Assembly: GCF_011765625.1 (NCBI RefSeq) | Contig: NZ_CP050313.1 | Location: 1,050,501-1,114,500 of the forward strand | Source: Shewanella aestuarii | Lineage (GTDB): Bacteria > Pseudomonadota > Gammaproteobacteria > Enterobacterales > Shewanellaceae | Reading direction: 5' to 3' | Length of the DNA: 64,000 nucleotides | Part shown: in pieces, positions 10,713 to 19,763 of the stretch | Position numbering within the stretch: position 1 is the first letter of the stretch | Layout: the number at the start of each line of letters is the position of its first letter | Notes under the pieces: model-generated | Database searches by the model: none | What the model was told of the DNA's origin: nothing | The model's input: only the letters and a program-made list of their open reading frames with translations | Program-made: the position numbers and the translations under genes

Positions 10713-13700
10713 GTGATGGAAATCATTCGCGGAGCCCCTGCACTTTCTGCATTTAGAGTTCAAAAACTCATGGAGGCCTGCGAAAACGCTGCGCTTCCTG
10801 TTAACAATATCTATGCAGAGTTTATACATTTAGCTGATCTATCAGAGCAACTTGATGACAACCAACGCGTGCAGCTTGAACGAATTCTTACTTATGGCCC
10901 AGCCATTGAATCTCACGCCCCACAAGGACAGTTAATTTTTATTACTCCGCGTCCTGGCACTATTTCTCCTTGGTCTTCTAAAGCCACTGATATCGCTCAT
11001 AACTGTGGTCTTGGCAAAGTTAAACGTCTTGAACGTGGTATTGCTTACTATATTGAGTCAGCTGAATTATCTGCTGAACAACACCAAGCGTTAGTGGCTT
11101 TATTACATGACCGCATGGTTGAAGTTGTGTTAACTGATTTTGCTGCGGCAGATATTTTATTTAAGCGCACAGAGCCCGCTAAGTTTAATAGTGTAAATAT
11201 TCTGGCAGAAGGTCGCCGAGCACTAGAAGTGGCTAACGTGAAGCTAGGCTTGGCTTTGGCAGAAGACGAAATTGATTACTTAGTTGAGAACTTTGTTCGT
11301 CTTAACCGTAATCCTAACGACATTGAGTTAATGATGTTTGCCCAAGCAAACTCTGAGCATTGTCGTCATAAAATCTTTAATGCTGATTGGACAATTGATG
11401 GTGAAGTGCAGCCTAAATCTTTGTTCAAAATGATCAAAAACACCTTCGAAGTCACCCCTGACAACGTATTATCTGCTTATAAAGATAACGCTGCGGTAAT
11501 GACTGGGTCTGTTGCAGGGCGTTTCTTCCCTGATCCTGACGGCGTTTACAACTATCACACTGAACCAATGCACGTGTTGATGAAAGTAGAGACCCACAAT
11601 CATCCCACGGCAATTAGCCCATATCCTGGTGCGGCCACCGGTTCAGGTGGTGAAATTCGTGATGAAGGTGCAACGGGGCGTGGTTCAAAACCCAAAGCCG
11701 GTTTAACGGGCTTCACTGTCTCTAACCTTAAAATTCCGGGTTTTGTGCAGCCTTGGGAAGGCGATTACGGCAAGCCTGAGCGGATTGTTACCCCATTAGA
11801 TATTATGCTTGAAGGCCCATTAGGCGGCGCGGCATTTAATAATGAGTTTGGTCGCCCAGCGTTAACCGGTTATTTCCGTACATACGAGCAACAGGTATCT
11901 AGTCACAATGGTGTGGAAGTGCGTGGTTATCATAAGCCAATTATGATTGCCGGTGGCTTAGGTAATATCCGTGAAGAACATGTGCAAAAAGGCGAAATTA
12001 CTGTTGGTGCTAAGCTGATCGTTTTAGGTGGCCCAGCCATGAACATTGGTCTTGGAGGCGGCGCAGCGTCTTCTATGACTTCGGGTCAATCAAGTGAAGA
12101 TTTAGATTTTGCTTCTGTTCAACGCGAAAACCCTGAAATGGAACGTCGCTGTCAAGAAGTGATCGATCGTTGCTGGCAGCTAGGTGAAGCTAATCCGATT
12201 CAATTTATTCACGACGTGGGTGCCGGTGGTTTATCCAATGCGTTTCCTGAATTAGTGAACGATGGTAATCGTGGTGGTGTGTTTAATTTACGTAATGTGC
12301 CATCAGATGAACCCGGCATGAGCCCGCTTGAAATTTGGTGTAATGAATCGCAAGAGCGCTATGTATTATCGGTTGCGCCTGAAAACCTACAACAATTTGC
12401 CGATATTTGTGCCCGCGAACGTGCACCATTTGCGGTTGTGGGCGAAGCAACCGAAGAAATGCATCTTACACTTGCTGATAGCCACTTTAACAACAAGCCA
12501 ATCGATTTACCGCTTGAAGTGCTATTAGGTAAAGCGCCTAAAATGAGCCGTGATGTTGTCTCGGCGAAAGCAGTATCACCAGCATTAGATCAAACTAAAA
12601 TTGACTTAGCGGATGCCGTTAAACGGGTTTTAACTTTACCTACCGTTGCTGATAAAACCTTCTTGATCACCATTGGTGACCGTTCGGTTACGGGGTTAGT
12701 TAACCGCGATCAATTGGTTGGTCCTTGGCAGGTTCCTGTGGCTGATTGTGCGGTAACGGCTTCAAGTTTTGACAGCTACAGCGGTGAAGCCATGTCTATG
12801 GGTGAGCGCACGCCACTTGCGCTATTAGACTTTGATGCCTCGGCCCGTATGGCTGTTGCTGAATCAATCATGAATATTGCAGGTACTGACATTGGTTCAT
12901 TCAAGCGTATCAAGTTATCTGCTAACTGGATGTCACCAGCGGGTCACCCAGGTGAAGATGCCGGTTTGTATGAAGCGGTTAAAGCCATTGGTGAAGATTT
13001 ATGCCCTGCGCTAGGACTGACTATTCCTGTTGGTAAAGACTCAATGTCGATGAAAACCGCATGGGAAGATAACGGTGAGCAAAAATCGGTTACTTCACCT
13101 ATGTCATTGGTGATAACAGCCTTTGGAGTGGTGCAAGATATTCGTAAAACGGTGACGCCTGAATTGCGTTCAGACAAAGGTGACAGCACATTATTAATGC
13201 TGGATTTAAGCAATGGTCAAAATCGTTTAGGGGGTTCTTGTTTAGCTCAGGTTTATAGCGAGTTAGGCGATATTGCCCCAACTTTAGATAATACCGCGAA
13301 TCTTGCAGGGTTCTTTGAAGTGATGCAGCAATTAGTTGCTGACAAAGCGGTGATGGCTTATCACGATCGCAGTGATGGTGGTTTATTTACCACGCTAGTT
13401 GAGATGGCGTTTGCGGGCAACACAGGTTTAACGATTAACCTAGCTGGGCTAAATGGCACTGATCTTGAGCGTTTATTTAACGAAGAGTTAGGGGCTGTAT
13501 TACAAGTTAGCGCTGCGCAAGCGGATGCTATTGCTGCTCAGTTTGAAGCGCGTGGGGTCAGTTGTCATCAAATCGGTGGTTTAGTTAATGCTGATCAAAT
13601 CACCATCAGTGATGGTGAGCGCGTTATTTATCAAAATAGTCGCTCAGCACTGCGTACTTTATGGTCAGAAACCACTTACCGTATGCAGGCATTACGTGAT

Positions 13701-14597
13701 AATCCTGAGTGTGCTAAAGAAGAGTTTGCTCTGAAGCAAGTCGCTGATGCCCCAGGCTTAACGGTTAAACTCGGGTTTGACCCAAGTGAAGATGTTGCTG
13801 CACCTTATATTCTAAAAGGTGTTGCGCCTAAGATGGCCATTCTACGTGAGCAAGGGGTTAACTCGCATATTGAAATGGCGGCAGCATTTGACCGCGCTGG
13901 TTTTGAAAGCCGTGATGTGCATATGTCTGATATTTTATCTGGCCGTATTAGCCTAGAAGAGTTTCAAGGTTTAGTGGCTTGTGGTGGTTTCTCATACGGT
14001 GACGTTTTAGGTGCGGGTGAAGGTTGGGCGAAATCAATCTTATTCAATAGTCGTGCCCGTGATGAGTTCAGCCGTTTCTTCGAGCGTGATGCCAGCATTG
14101 CTTTAGGCGTGTGTAATGGCTGTCAGATGCTATCTAACCTCAAAGAAATTATTCCGGGTAGTGAGCATTGGCCACACTTTGTACGTAATCGCTCTGAGCG
14201 TTTTGAAGCACGTTTTAGTTTGGTTGAAGTGCAACAAAGTCCATCTGTGTTCTTTGAAGGTATGGTGGGTTCGCGTATGCCTATCGCTGTGTCTCATGGT
14301 GAAGGTTTAGCTGAGTTTGCCAGTGCGGATGCCTTAGCAAAAGCAGAAGCTTCAGGCACAATTGCACTGCGTTACGTTGATGGTCACGGTAACATTGCGA
14401 CGCAATATCCATTGAATCCTAACGGTTCACCAAATGGTTTAACGGGTATTTGTACTAATGATGGGCGTGTGACTATTATGATGCCGCATCCTGAGCGTGT
14501 ATTTAGAACCGTTGCTAATTCATGGCACCCTGAAAATTGGGGAGAAGATAGCCCTTGGATGCGTATGTTCCGTAACGCACGCGTTAAAATTGGCTAA
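10713..14597 (+). CDS. purL: Phosphoribosylformylglycinamidine synthase
   Basis: 1294 residues, the size of the large single-chain PurL of gammaproteobacteria. It converts FGAR to FGAM with glutamine and ATP in purine synthesis. The N-terminal region begins [14 protein letters not shown] and has [18 protein letters not shown]; the tandem AIRS-like synthase domains contain [34 protein letters not shown] and [15 protein letters not shown]; the C-terminal glutaminase has nucleophile Cys in [10 protein letters not shown] and the HPERVFR His/Glu. GTG at 10713 matches the E. coli MMEI start; ATG at 10716 is one codon later. Followed by a strong terminator at 14646. Confidence 0.97.
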   Translation: MMEIIRGAPALSAFRVQKLMEACENAALPVNNIYAEFIHLADLSEQLDDNQRVQLERILTYGPAIESHAPQGQLIFITPRPGTISPWSSKATDIAHNCGLGKVKRLERGIAYYIESAELSAEQHQALVALLHDRMVEVVLTDFAAADILFKRTEPAKFNSVNILAEGRRALEVANVKLGLALAEDEIDYLVENFVRLNRNPNDIELMMFAQANSEHCRHKIFNADWTIDGEVQPKSLFKMIKNTFEVTPDNVLSAYKDNAAVMTGSVAGRFFPDPDGVYNYHTEPMHVLMKVETHNHPTAISPYPGAATGSGGEIRDEGATGRGSKPKAGLTGFTVSNLKIPGFVQPWEGDYGKPERIVTPLDIMLEGPLGGAAFNNEFGRPALTGYFRTYEQQVSSHNGVEVRGYHKPIMIAGGLGNIREEHVQKGEITVGAKLIVLGGPAMNIGLGGGAASSMTSGQSSEDLDFASVQRENPEMERRCQEVIDRCWQLGEANPIQFIHDVGAGGLSNAFPELVNDGNRGGVFNLRNVPSDEPGMSPLEIWCNESQERYVLSVAPENLQQFADICARERAPFAVVGEATEEMHLTLADSHFNNKPIDLPLEVLLGKAPKMSRDVVSAKAVSPALDQTKIDLADAVKRVLTLPTVADKTFLITIGDRSVTGLVNRDQLVGPWQVPVADCAVTASSFDSYSGEAMSMGERTPLALLDFDASARMAVAESIMNIAGTDIGSFKRIKLSANWMSPAGHPGEDAGLYEAVKAIGEDLCPALGLTIPVGKDSMSMKTAWEDNGEQKSVTSPMSLVITAFGVVQDIRKTVTPELRSDKGDSTLLMLDLSNGQNRLGGSCLAQVYSELGDIAPTLDNTANLAGFFEVMQQLVADKAVMAYHDRSDGGLFTTLVEMAFAGNTGLTINLAGLNGTDLERLFNEELGAVLQVSAAQADAIAAQFEARGVSCHQIGGLVNADQITISDGERVIYQNSRSALRTLWSETTYRMQALRDNPECAKEEFALKQVADAPGLTVKLGFDPSEDVAAPYILKGVAPKMAILREQGVNSHIEMAAAFDRAGFESRDVHMSDILSGRISLEEFQGLVACGGFSYGDVLGAGEGWAKSILFNSRARDEFSRFFERDASIALGVCNGCQMLSNLKEIIPGSEHWPHFVRNRSERFEARFSLVEVQQSPSVFFEGMVGSRMPIAVSHGEGLAEFASADALAKAEASGTIALRYVDGHGNIATQYPLNPNGSPNGLTGICTNDGRVTIMMPHPERVFRTVANSWHPENWGEDSPWMRMFRNARVKIG

Positions 14598-14620
14598 TCA
14601 GGTTTAGCTAATCAGGTTTA
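14593..14620 (+). repeat. 14-bp tandem duplication over the purL stop codon
   Basis: GCTAATCAGGTTTA occurs twice head to tail (14593-14606 and 14607-14620). The first copy contains the purL stop codon. It looks like a simple slippage duplication with no effect on the protein. Confidence 0.7.
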
Positions 14621-14645
14621 ATCAGTCAATCTTTAATCTAGAAGT

Positions 14646-14673
14646 AAAAGCGACTCAGTTGAGTCGCTTTTTT
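14646..14673 (+). terminator. Rho-independent terminator after purL
   Basis: GCGACTC (14650-14656) / GAGTCGC (14661-14667) stem with an AGTT loop, A tract before and T run after. Confidence 0.85.
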
Positions 14674-14807
14674 ATTTGCATTTTTCTCAGCGCTTTGAAG
14701 CGAGTGTGTTAATAACCCGCTAATGAGTCATACTTATTACAGTAAATAAATGGACAGAGATGACGCAGGAAGAATGGGTGATATCCAGGCCGATTTTTCG
14801 GTAATTA

Positions 14808-15801
14808 ACCTGAATTCGGGATAAAAATAGAAGGGAACTAAAAGCTGGTTCCATGATCAGATCTTTCGACCAAGAAGGATTGACCACAAAGGAACCAGCT
14901 ATGAGTAAACTAGTAGATTTATTTTGTCATGTCGATGATTTTTGTAAGGCTTTTCTACCTCAGTGGCAGCAACTTCAACTTGAAAGTGGCGAGCGAAAGC
15001 GTAATCGTAAAGGACGAATGTCTGAAAGCGAAATTATGACAATCATTGTCGCTTTTCATATGTCTCATCAGCGTGATTTTAAAAACTTTTATCTGGGAAT
15101 TATCTGTCGTTATTACAAAAATGATTTCCCTAAACTTCTCAGTTACACCCGATTTATTGAAGTGATGCCATCGATGCTTATACCACTAAGTGCTTTCTTT
15201 ACCCATGTTAAAGGAGTGCCTACAGGTATTGAGTTTATTGACTCTACAAGCATTAAAGTCTGCCATAACTTACGCATCCCGAGACACAAGGTATTCAAAG
15301 GAACGGCTGCAAGAGGCAAAGGAACAATGGGCTGGTTTTATGGATTTAAGCTGCACATTATTACCAATCATCTTGGCGATATTGTGGCAGCTAAGCTTAC
15401 TCCTGCTAATACGGATGACAGAAAGCCCGTTCGGGAACTGTCAAAAGGGCTACTCGATAAGCTTTACGCCGATAAAGGTTATATCAGTAAGGCGCTGACT
15501 GAAGATTTGAAAGAAAACGGGATCACTCTTATAACAACTCAACGAAAGAACATGAAGGCGAAGATATTAGCGGCTTGGGACAGAGCAATGCTGTCTAAAC
15601 GGTTCATCATTGAAACCATCAACGACCAACTGAAGAATATTTCTCAGATAGAGCATTCAAGACACAGGAGTTTACATGGATTCATGTTGAACTTGCTAGG
15701 TGGATTAATCGCATATTGCCTAAAACCAGAAAAGCCATCATTGAACATCACACCTACAGAAAAGTCAGGGTTGATGGCGATGGCTTAAACCGATCTCAGG
15801 T
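14808..15801 (+). mobile_element. IS982-family insertion sequence, complete
   Basis: A 994-bp element bounded by imperfect terminal inverted repeats that begin ACCTGA: left ACCTGAATTCGGGATAA, right (reverse complement) ACCTGAGATCGGTTTAA. It is flanked by the 6-bp direct repeat TAATTA at 14802-14807 and 15802-15807, the expected target duplication. TAATTA is itself palindromic, so it could also be read as an extension of the inverted repeats. The element holds one transposase gene on the plus strand. Size, ends and protein all fit IS982. Confidence 0.85.
14901..15788 (+). CDS. IS982-family transposase
   Basis: 295 residues from the ATG at 14901, which has an AAGGAACC box; an upstream in-frame ATG at 14853 lies within the leader and lacks one. 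The family start MSKLVDLFCHVDDFCKAF is present. The DDE triad is visible: Asp in IEFIDSTSIKVC (about 121), Asp in LYADKGYIS (about 190) and Glu in FIIETINDQLK (about 234). The enzyme cuts and joins the IS ends. No frameshift or stop is seen, so it could be active. Confidence 0.92.
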   Translation: MSKLVDLFCHVDDFCKAFLPQWQQLQLESGERKRNRKGRMSESEIMTIIVAFHMSHQRDFKNFYLGIICRYYKNDFPKLLSYTRFIEVMPSMLIPLSAFFTHVKGVPTGIEFIDSTSIKVCHNLRIPRHKVFKGTAARGKGTMGWFYGFKLHIITNHLGDIVAAKLTPANTDDRKPVRELSKGLLDKLYADKGYISKALTEDLKENGITLITTQRKNMKAKILAAWDRAMLSKRFIIETINDQLKNISQIEHSRHRSLHGFMLNLLGGLIAYCLKPEKPSLNITPTEKSGLMAMA

Positions 15802-15900
15802 TAATTAGTTACTCTACAATCAAAAAATATAACACTGTTATCAGTACTTTTTTACGAGAGAGCATGATTAGCTATTATGATTGTCAAGTTTGAGGCATTA

Positions 15901-15931
15901 AAAACCCCATCGAGTGGATGGGGTTGTTTTT
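15901..15931. terminator. Bidirectional terminator downstream of the 26-codon ORF
   Basis: CCCCATC (15905-15911) / GATGGGG (15917-15923) stem with A and T runs on both sides. On the minus strand it would end a transcript carrying the small ORF at 15997-16077. Confidence 0.7.
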
Positions 15932-15996
15932 GCTACTTAACGCCGGCTTAGCATTAGGCAGTGAGTTCTGCGCTAACAAAACATCAAAATTTGGTC

Positions 15997-16077
15997 TTAG
16001 TTCATTTCTTTTGCTGTATACATTTCCACAAAAGCACGCTTGTATAAGTTTATAACGCTTTCAAATACTTTAGTCAT
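15997..16077 (-). CDS. Possible 26-residue small protein
   Basis: ATG at 16075-16077 opens a 26-codon frame, MTKVFESVINLYKRAFVEMY then TAKEMN. An AGAGAT box lies about eight bases upstream and a terminator about 75 bp downstream. The sequence is a plausible amphipathic helix with Lys/Arg and Glu on one side. It lies in a 1-kb stretch between the IS and cydA with no other gene. Not recognised; conservation in other Shewanella would be the test. Confidence 0.4.
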   Translation of the reverse strand: MTKVFESVINLYKRAFVEMYTAKEMN

Positions 16078-16511
16078 AGCAACATCTCTTTATATCAATT
16101 GGGGGTTAAAATCGACTATCTCGAGTGTTAAGACAACGATTCCTTGGCATGTTTGCTACTCGTTTTCTTAATGAGGGCATGATAGACCTAGATAAGCAAC
16201 TTTTCAAACTAGTAAAAATGATATCTGTGATTAGTTTTTCTAATGCGCTATTGGTGCCTCCTACCTATTTTTTTTATTAAGCTATTGTTTTTATAGTGTT
16301 TATATGAATCCTTATATAAAGTAAAATTGTTGATTAATATTGTTGTGTTATCTTTTTGGGTCCTTAGGTGTCTAATAGTTATCAATTTAATTTTTTCTGT
16401 TGTTGTTAAAAATACGTCAAATTTGCCTATCAATTAATTGAGGTACTGTCAATACCACTTGTTTGGTAGTATGCGCACAAGCTCAAAACCGATTGAAAAC
16501 TATAATCCAGA

Positions 16512-16525
16512 TTGATTTGAATCAA
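16512..16525. promoter_or_regulatory. FNR/EtrA-type operator upstream of cydA
   Basis: TTGAT-TTGA-ATCAA is an exact match to the FNR consensus (TTGAT-N4-ATCAA). It is 320 bp before the cydA start in a long AT-rich leader. A second TTGAATCAA half-site lies near 16634-16641. A TATAAA at 16536-16541 is near the expected -10. In Shewanella the FNR homologue EtrA and CRP recognise related sites, so either could bind. The remaining 15.9-16.8 kb region shows no other gene. Confidence 0.6.
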
Positions 16526-16845
16526 ATTAAAATGGTATAAAATTCGAGTATTCAATATTTTTATAAAAATTAACTTAATGAATTTTAAGAGAAAATTTAT
16601 TTTTATGAAAATAGTTATGTAGCCAGATCACATTTGAATCAAAAATGAGATCTTAAGCGTGTTTTTGGCTGTTAATTGGCAATTTGAGCCAGTAAAACAA
16701 TTTCTGCATTTTTATTGGGTATTAACACTCATGTAACCTGACTGATTGTGAGGCTTGATGAAAATGGAAATATGTCAATTTTAATCTTGGCAACAGGTAA
16801 GTTGTCTTAATTTGCATTTGGTAGTACTGAAGTAAGGAGTCGCCA

Positions 16846-18402
16846 ATGATTATCGAAGAGGTTGTTGAGCTATCGCGTTTGCAGTTTGCGCTGACAGCCA
16901 TGTATCACTTTTTGTTTGTTCCGCTGACATTAGGCTTAGCGTTTATCCTAGCGATTATGGAATCTGTTTATGTCATGACAAATAAACAGATCTATAAGGA
17001 TATGACTAAGTTTTGGGGTAAGTTGTTTGGGATTAACTTCGCCTTAGGTGTCACAACCGGTTTGGCGATGGAGTTCCAGTTTGGTACTAACTGGTCTTAT
17101 TTCTCTCATTATGTGGGTGATATTTTCGGCGCCCCACTTGCTATTGAAGGTTTAATGGCCTTCTTCTTAGAGTCTACCCTAGTAGGTATGTTCTTCTTTG
17201 GTTGGGACCGCTTTAGTAAGCGTCAGCATTTAGCTGTGACTTGGCTTGTAGCGATTGGTTCTAACATGTCGGCATTGTGGATTTTAGTCGCTAACGGTTG
17301 GATGCAAAACCCTGTCGGTTCAGTATTTAACTATGAAACCATGCGTATGGAAATGACGAGTTTTGCAGAGGTAATTTTTAACCCTGTAGCTCAAGTTAAG
17401 TTTGTTCATACTGTGGCTTCGGGTTATGTCGCTGGTGCCATGTTTGTGCTTGCGATTAGCTCATACTACATCTTAAAAGGTCGTGACCTAGCTTTTGCCC
17501 GTCGCTCGTTTGCTATTGCAGCAAGCTTTGGTATGGCATCCATTTTATCGGTTATCGTACTGGGTGATGAATCTGGCTATAAAGTGGGTGAGGTTCAGCG
17601 TGTTAAGTTAGCAGCCATTGAAGCTGAGTGGCATACTGAGCCAGCTCCAGCTGCCTTTACTGCCGTTGGTTTTCCAAATCAAGAAACCATGGAAACTGAC
17701 TATGCGATTAAAATCCCGTATGCCATGGGTATTATCGCAACGCGTTCTTTAGATGAGCAAGTGACCGGTATTATTGATCTGATTGATGAGCATGAAATTC
17801 GTATTCGTAACGGTATGATAGCTTATTCATTCTTAACCCAGCTTCGTGCGGGTGATGAAAGCCAAGAACTTCGCGATAACTTTGAAGCGACTAAGCATGA
17901 CTTAGGCTACGGCTTACTTCTGAAGCGTTACACCGAAAACGTAGTTGATGCAACAGAAGAGCAAATCAAAGCAGCAGCGAAAGACTCGATTCCAAATGTT
18001 GCTCCTATGTTCTGGTCATTCCGTATCATGGTTGGCGCAGGCGTAATAATGTTGTTTGTGTTTGCAGCCGCCTTCTGGCAAAGCACACGTCACAAAATTG
18101 CTGAGAAAAAATGGGTGCTTAAAGCTGCGCTATACAGCTTACCGCTCCCGTGGATTGCCATTGAGTGTGGTTGGTTTGTCGCTGAGTATGGCCGTCAACC
18201 TTGGACCATCTCAGAGGTCTTACCGACCTTTATGTCAGCATCAAGCTTAACTGTGTCTGACTTATGGTTCAGTATCATTTCAATTACCTTGTTCTACTCG
18301 GTATTACTGGTTATTGAGATGTTCTTGATGTTCAAATATGCCCGTCTTGGCCCTAGCAGCATGAAGACTGGTCGTTATCACTTTGAAAACCAAGATGCTT
18401 AA
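16846..18402 (+). CDS. cydA: Cytochrome bd ubiquinol oxidase subunit I
   Basis: 518 residues with nine transmembrane segments, the subunit that binds haems b558, b595 and d and oxidises quinol in the inner membrane. Seen: the N-terminal haem ligand His in [14 protein letters not shown] (about 19), the [10 protein letters not shown] loop, the Q-loop (about 250-380) with [17 protein letters not shown] and [16 protein letters not shown], and the family signature AEYGRQPW near 440. Length fits the long-Q-loop E. coli type. AAGGAG precedes the ATG. First gene of cydABX. Confidence 0.97.
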   Translation: MIIEEVVELSRLQFALTAMYHFLFVPLTLGLAFILAIMESVYVMTNKQIYKDMTKFWGKLFGINFALGVTTGLAMEFQFGTNWSYFSHYVGDIFGAPLAIEGLMAFFLESTLVGMFFFGWDRFSKRQHLAVTWLVAIGSNMSALWILVANGWMQNPVGSVFNYETMRMEMTSFAEVIFNPVAQVKFVHTVASGYVAGAMFVLAISSYYILKGRDLAFARRSFAIAASFGMASILSVIVLGDESGYKVGEVQRVKLAAIEAEWHTEPAPAAFTAVGFPNQETMETDYAIKIPYAMGIIATRSLDEQVTGIIDLIDEHEIRIRNGMIAYSFLTQLRAGDESQELRDNFEATKHDLGYGLLLKRYTENVVDATEEQIKAAAKDSIPNVAPMFWSFRIMVGAGVIMLFVFAAAFWQSTRHKIAEKKWVLKAALYSLPLPWIAIECGWFVAEYGRQPWTISEVLPTFMSASSLTVSDLWFSIISITLFYSVLLVIEMFLMFKYARLGPSSMKTGRYHFENQDA

Positions 18403-18417
18403 TCAGAGGACCTGACT

Positions 18418-19557
18418 ATGTTTGATTATGAAGTTTTAAGATTTATCTGGTGGGCATTAATTGGTGTGCTGTTTGTTGGCTTTGCCGTTACAGATGGCTT
18501 TGATATGGGAGTCGGTGCGTTATTACCTATTATTGGTAAAGATGATACTGAACGCCGTATTATGATCAATTCTATTGCCCCGCACTGGGATGGTAACCAA
18601 GTTTGGTTAATTACTGCAGGTGGTGCATTATTTGCTGCATGGCCTATGGTTTATGCGGTGTCTTTCTCAGGCTTTTATGTCGCCATGATGTTGGTGCTGT
18701 TTGCCTTGTTTTTACGTCCTGTTGGCTTTGATTACCGTTCAAAAATCGAAGATCCAAAATGGCGTAAATCATGGGATTGGGCATTATTTGCCGGTGGCTT
18801 TGTTCCGCCGCTAATCATTGGTGTGGCATTTGGTAACTTGCTGCAAGGTGTCCCGTTTAACTTTGACGAGTATTTGCGTGCAACATACCACGGTGGTCTA
18901 TTTGGTTTGTTAAACCCATTTGGATTACTAGCGGGTTTAGTGTCTGTTAGCATGATCATGATGCAAGGTGCTGCTTGGCTACAAATGAAAACGGAAGGTG
19001 AGCTACGTGTTCGCGCTGCCAACATGACGCAAATTTTTGGTGGATTGTTAGTGGTTTTATTTGGCGCAGCAGGCCTTTGGTTAGCAAATGGTATTGATGG
19101 CTATGTCGTCACGTCTACTTTAGATATTGCAGGTCCATCTAACCCAACCACTAAAACAGTTGCCATTGAAGCTGGCGCGTGGTTTGCAAACTACGACAAA
19201 TATCCAGTTACTATGTTATTCCCTGTGTTAGGTTTATTAATGCCAGTGTTAGCCATTTTTGCTAGCCGCTTAAACCGCAGTGGTTTTGCATTCTTCTTTA
19301 GCTCATTAGCGATTGCTGGCGTGATTTTAACTTGTGGTGCAGCGATGTTCCCATTTGTTATGCCATCTTCACTTGAGCCAAATGTGAGCCTAACTATGTG
19401 GGATGCAACAGCAAGCCAAATGACCTTACAAGTAATGACACTTGCTGCCATTGTGTTTGTTCCAACGGTACTAAGCTACACTATTTGGACTTATTACAAG
19501 ATGTATGGCCGTTTAAATCGTAGTTTTATTGAAGACAATAAAACCTCACTTTACTAA
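18418..19557 (+). CDS. cydB: Cytochrome bd ubiquinol oxidase subunit II
   Basis: 379 residues, multi-pass membrane protein. Typical CydB wording: FDYEVLRFIWWALIGVLFVG, VTDGFDMGVGALLP, RRIMINSIAPHWDGNQVWL, and a final membrane helix followed by YKMYGR. It pairs with CydA to form the oxygen-scavenging terminal oxidase. The AGAGGA box 6-11 bases before the ATG and 15-bp gap to cydA show cotranscription. Confidence 0.97.
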   Translation: MFDYEVLRFIWWALIGVLFVGFAVTDGFDMGVGALLPIIGKDDTERRIMINSIAPHWDGNQVWLITAGGALFAAWPMVYAVSFSGFYVAMMLVLFALFLRPVGFDYRSKIEDPKWRKSWDWALFAGGFVPPLIIGVAFGNLLQGVPFNFDEYLRATYHGGLFGLLNPFGLLAGLVSVSMIMMQGAAWLQMKTEGELRVRAANMTQIFGGLLVVLFGAAGLWLANGIDGYVVTSTLDIAGPSNPTTKTVAIEAGAWFANYDKYPVTMLFPVLGLLMPVLAIFASRLNRSGFAFFFSSLAIAGVILTCGAAMFPFVMPSSLEPNVSLTMWDATASQMTLQVMTLAAIVFVPTVLSYTIWTYYKMYGRLNRSFIEDNKTSLY

Positions 19558-19574
19558 ATTAGGAGCTAACATCT

Positions 19575-19685
19575 ATGTGGTATTTTTCGTGGATTTTAGG
19601 TGTGTTACTAGCATGTTCATTCGGCATTATTAATGCGTTATGGCTAGAAGCGACTGAAAACATGGACAGAGAAGAAGATATTTAA
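19575..19685 (+). CDS. cydX: Cytochrome bd accessory small subunit CydX
   Basis: 36 residues, one transmembrane helix (WYFSWILGVLLACSFGIINA) ending in an acidic tail (LEATENMDREEDI). This is the CydX/YbgT pattern: MWYFxWxLG start and Glu after the helix. It stabilises the CydAB haems. A strong AGGAG lies about ten bases before the ATG and 17 bp separate it from cydB. Confidence 0.93.
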   Translation: MWYFSWILGVLLACSFGIINALWLEATENMDREEDI

Positions 19686-19705
19686 TCTTATTCATTAATC
19701 CAGTA

Positions 19706-19736
19706 AAAAGCCCTGCAACAATCGCAGGGCTTTTTT
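19706..19736. terminator. Terminator closing cydABX
   Basis: AGCCCTGC (19709-19716) / GCAGGGCT (19724-19731) stem, 7-base loop, A run before and T run after. It lies between convergent cydX and the RND permease gene and can serve both. Confidence 0.85.
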
Positions 19737-19763
19737 ATTGGTGATGGTTTACCGCTTCTATCA

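Larger units (their letters stand above)
14739..15877. repeat. Dispersed palindromic repeat, copy 1, split by an IS982-family element
   Basis: The stretch 14739-14807 plus 15808-15877, joined across the IS and one copy of its target repeat, lines up with 39749-39888. Shared runs include ACAGTAAATAA, the GATTTTT core, CTACAATCAAAAAAT and GTTATCAG. This copy is more diverged, and its terminal TGATAAC arm is degraded to TGATATC. See the intact copy at 39749 for the fold. Confidence 0.7.

Noticed and set aside
12328..14310. Several out-of-frame and antisense ORFs within purL
   Set aside because: They lack ribosome-binding sites and their composition follows from the codon use of purL in another frame.
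16248..16433. Minus-strand 61-codon ORF upstream of cydA
   Set aside because: Lies in very AT-rich DNA, has no ribosome-binding site, and its Lys/Ile/Thr-rich product looks like random translation.
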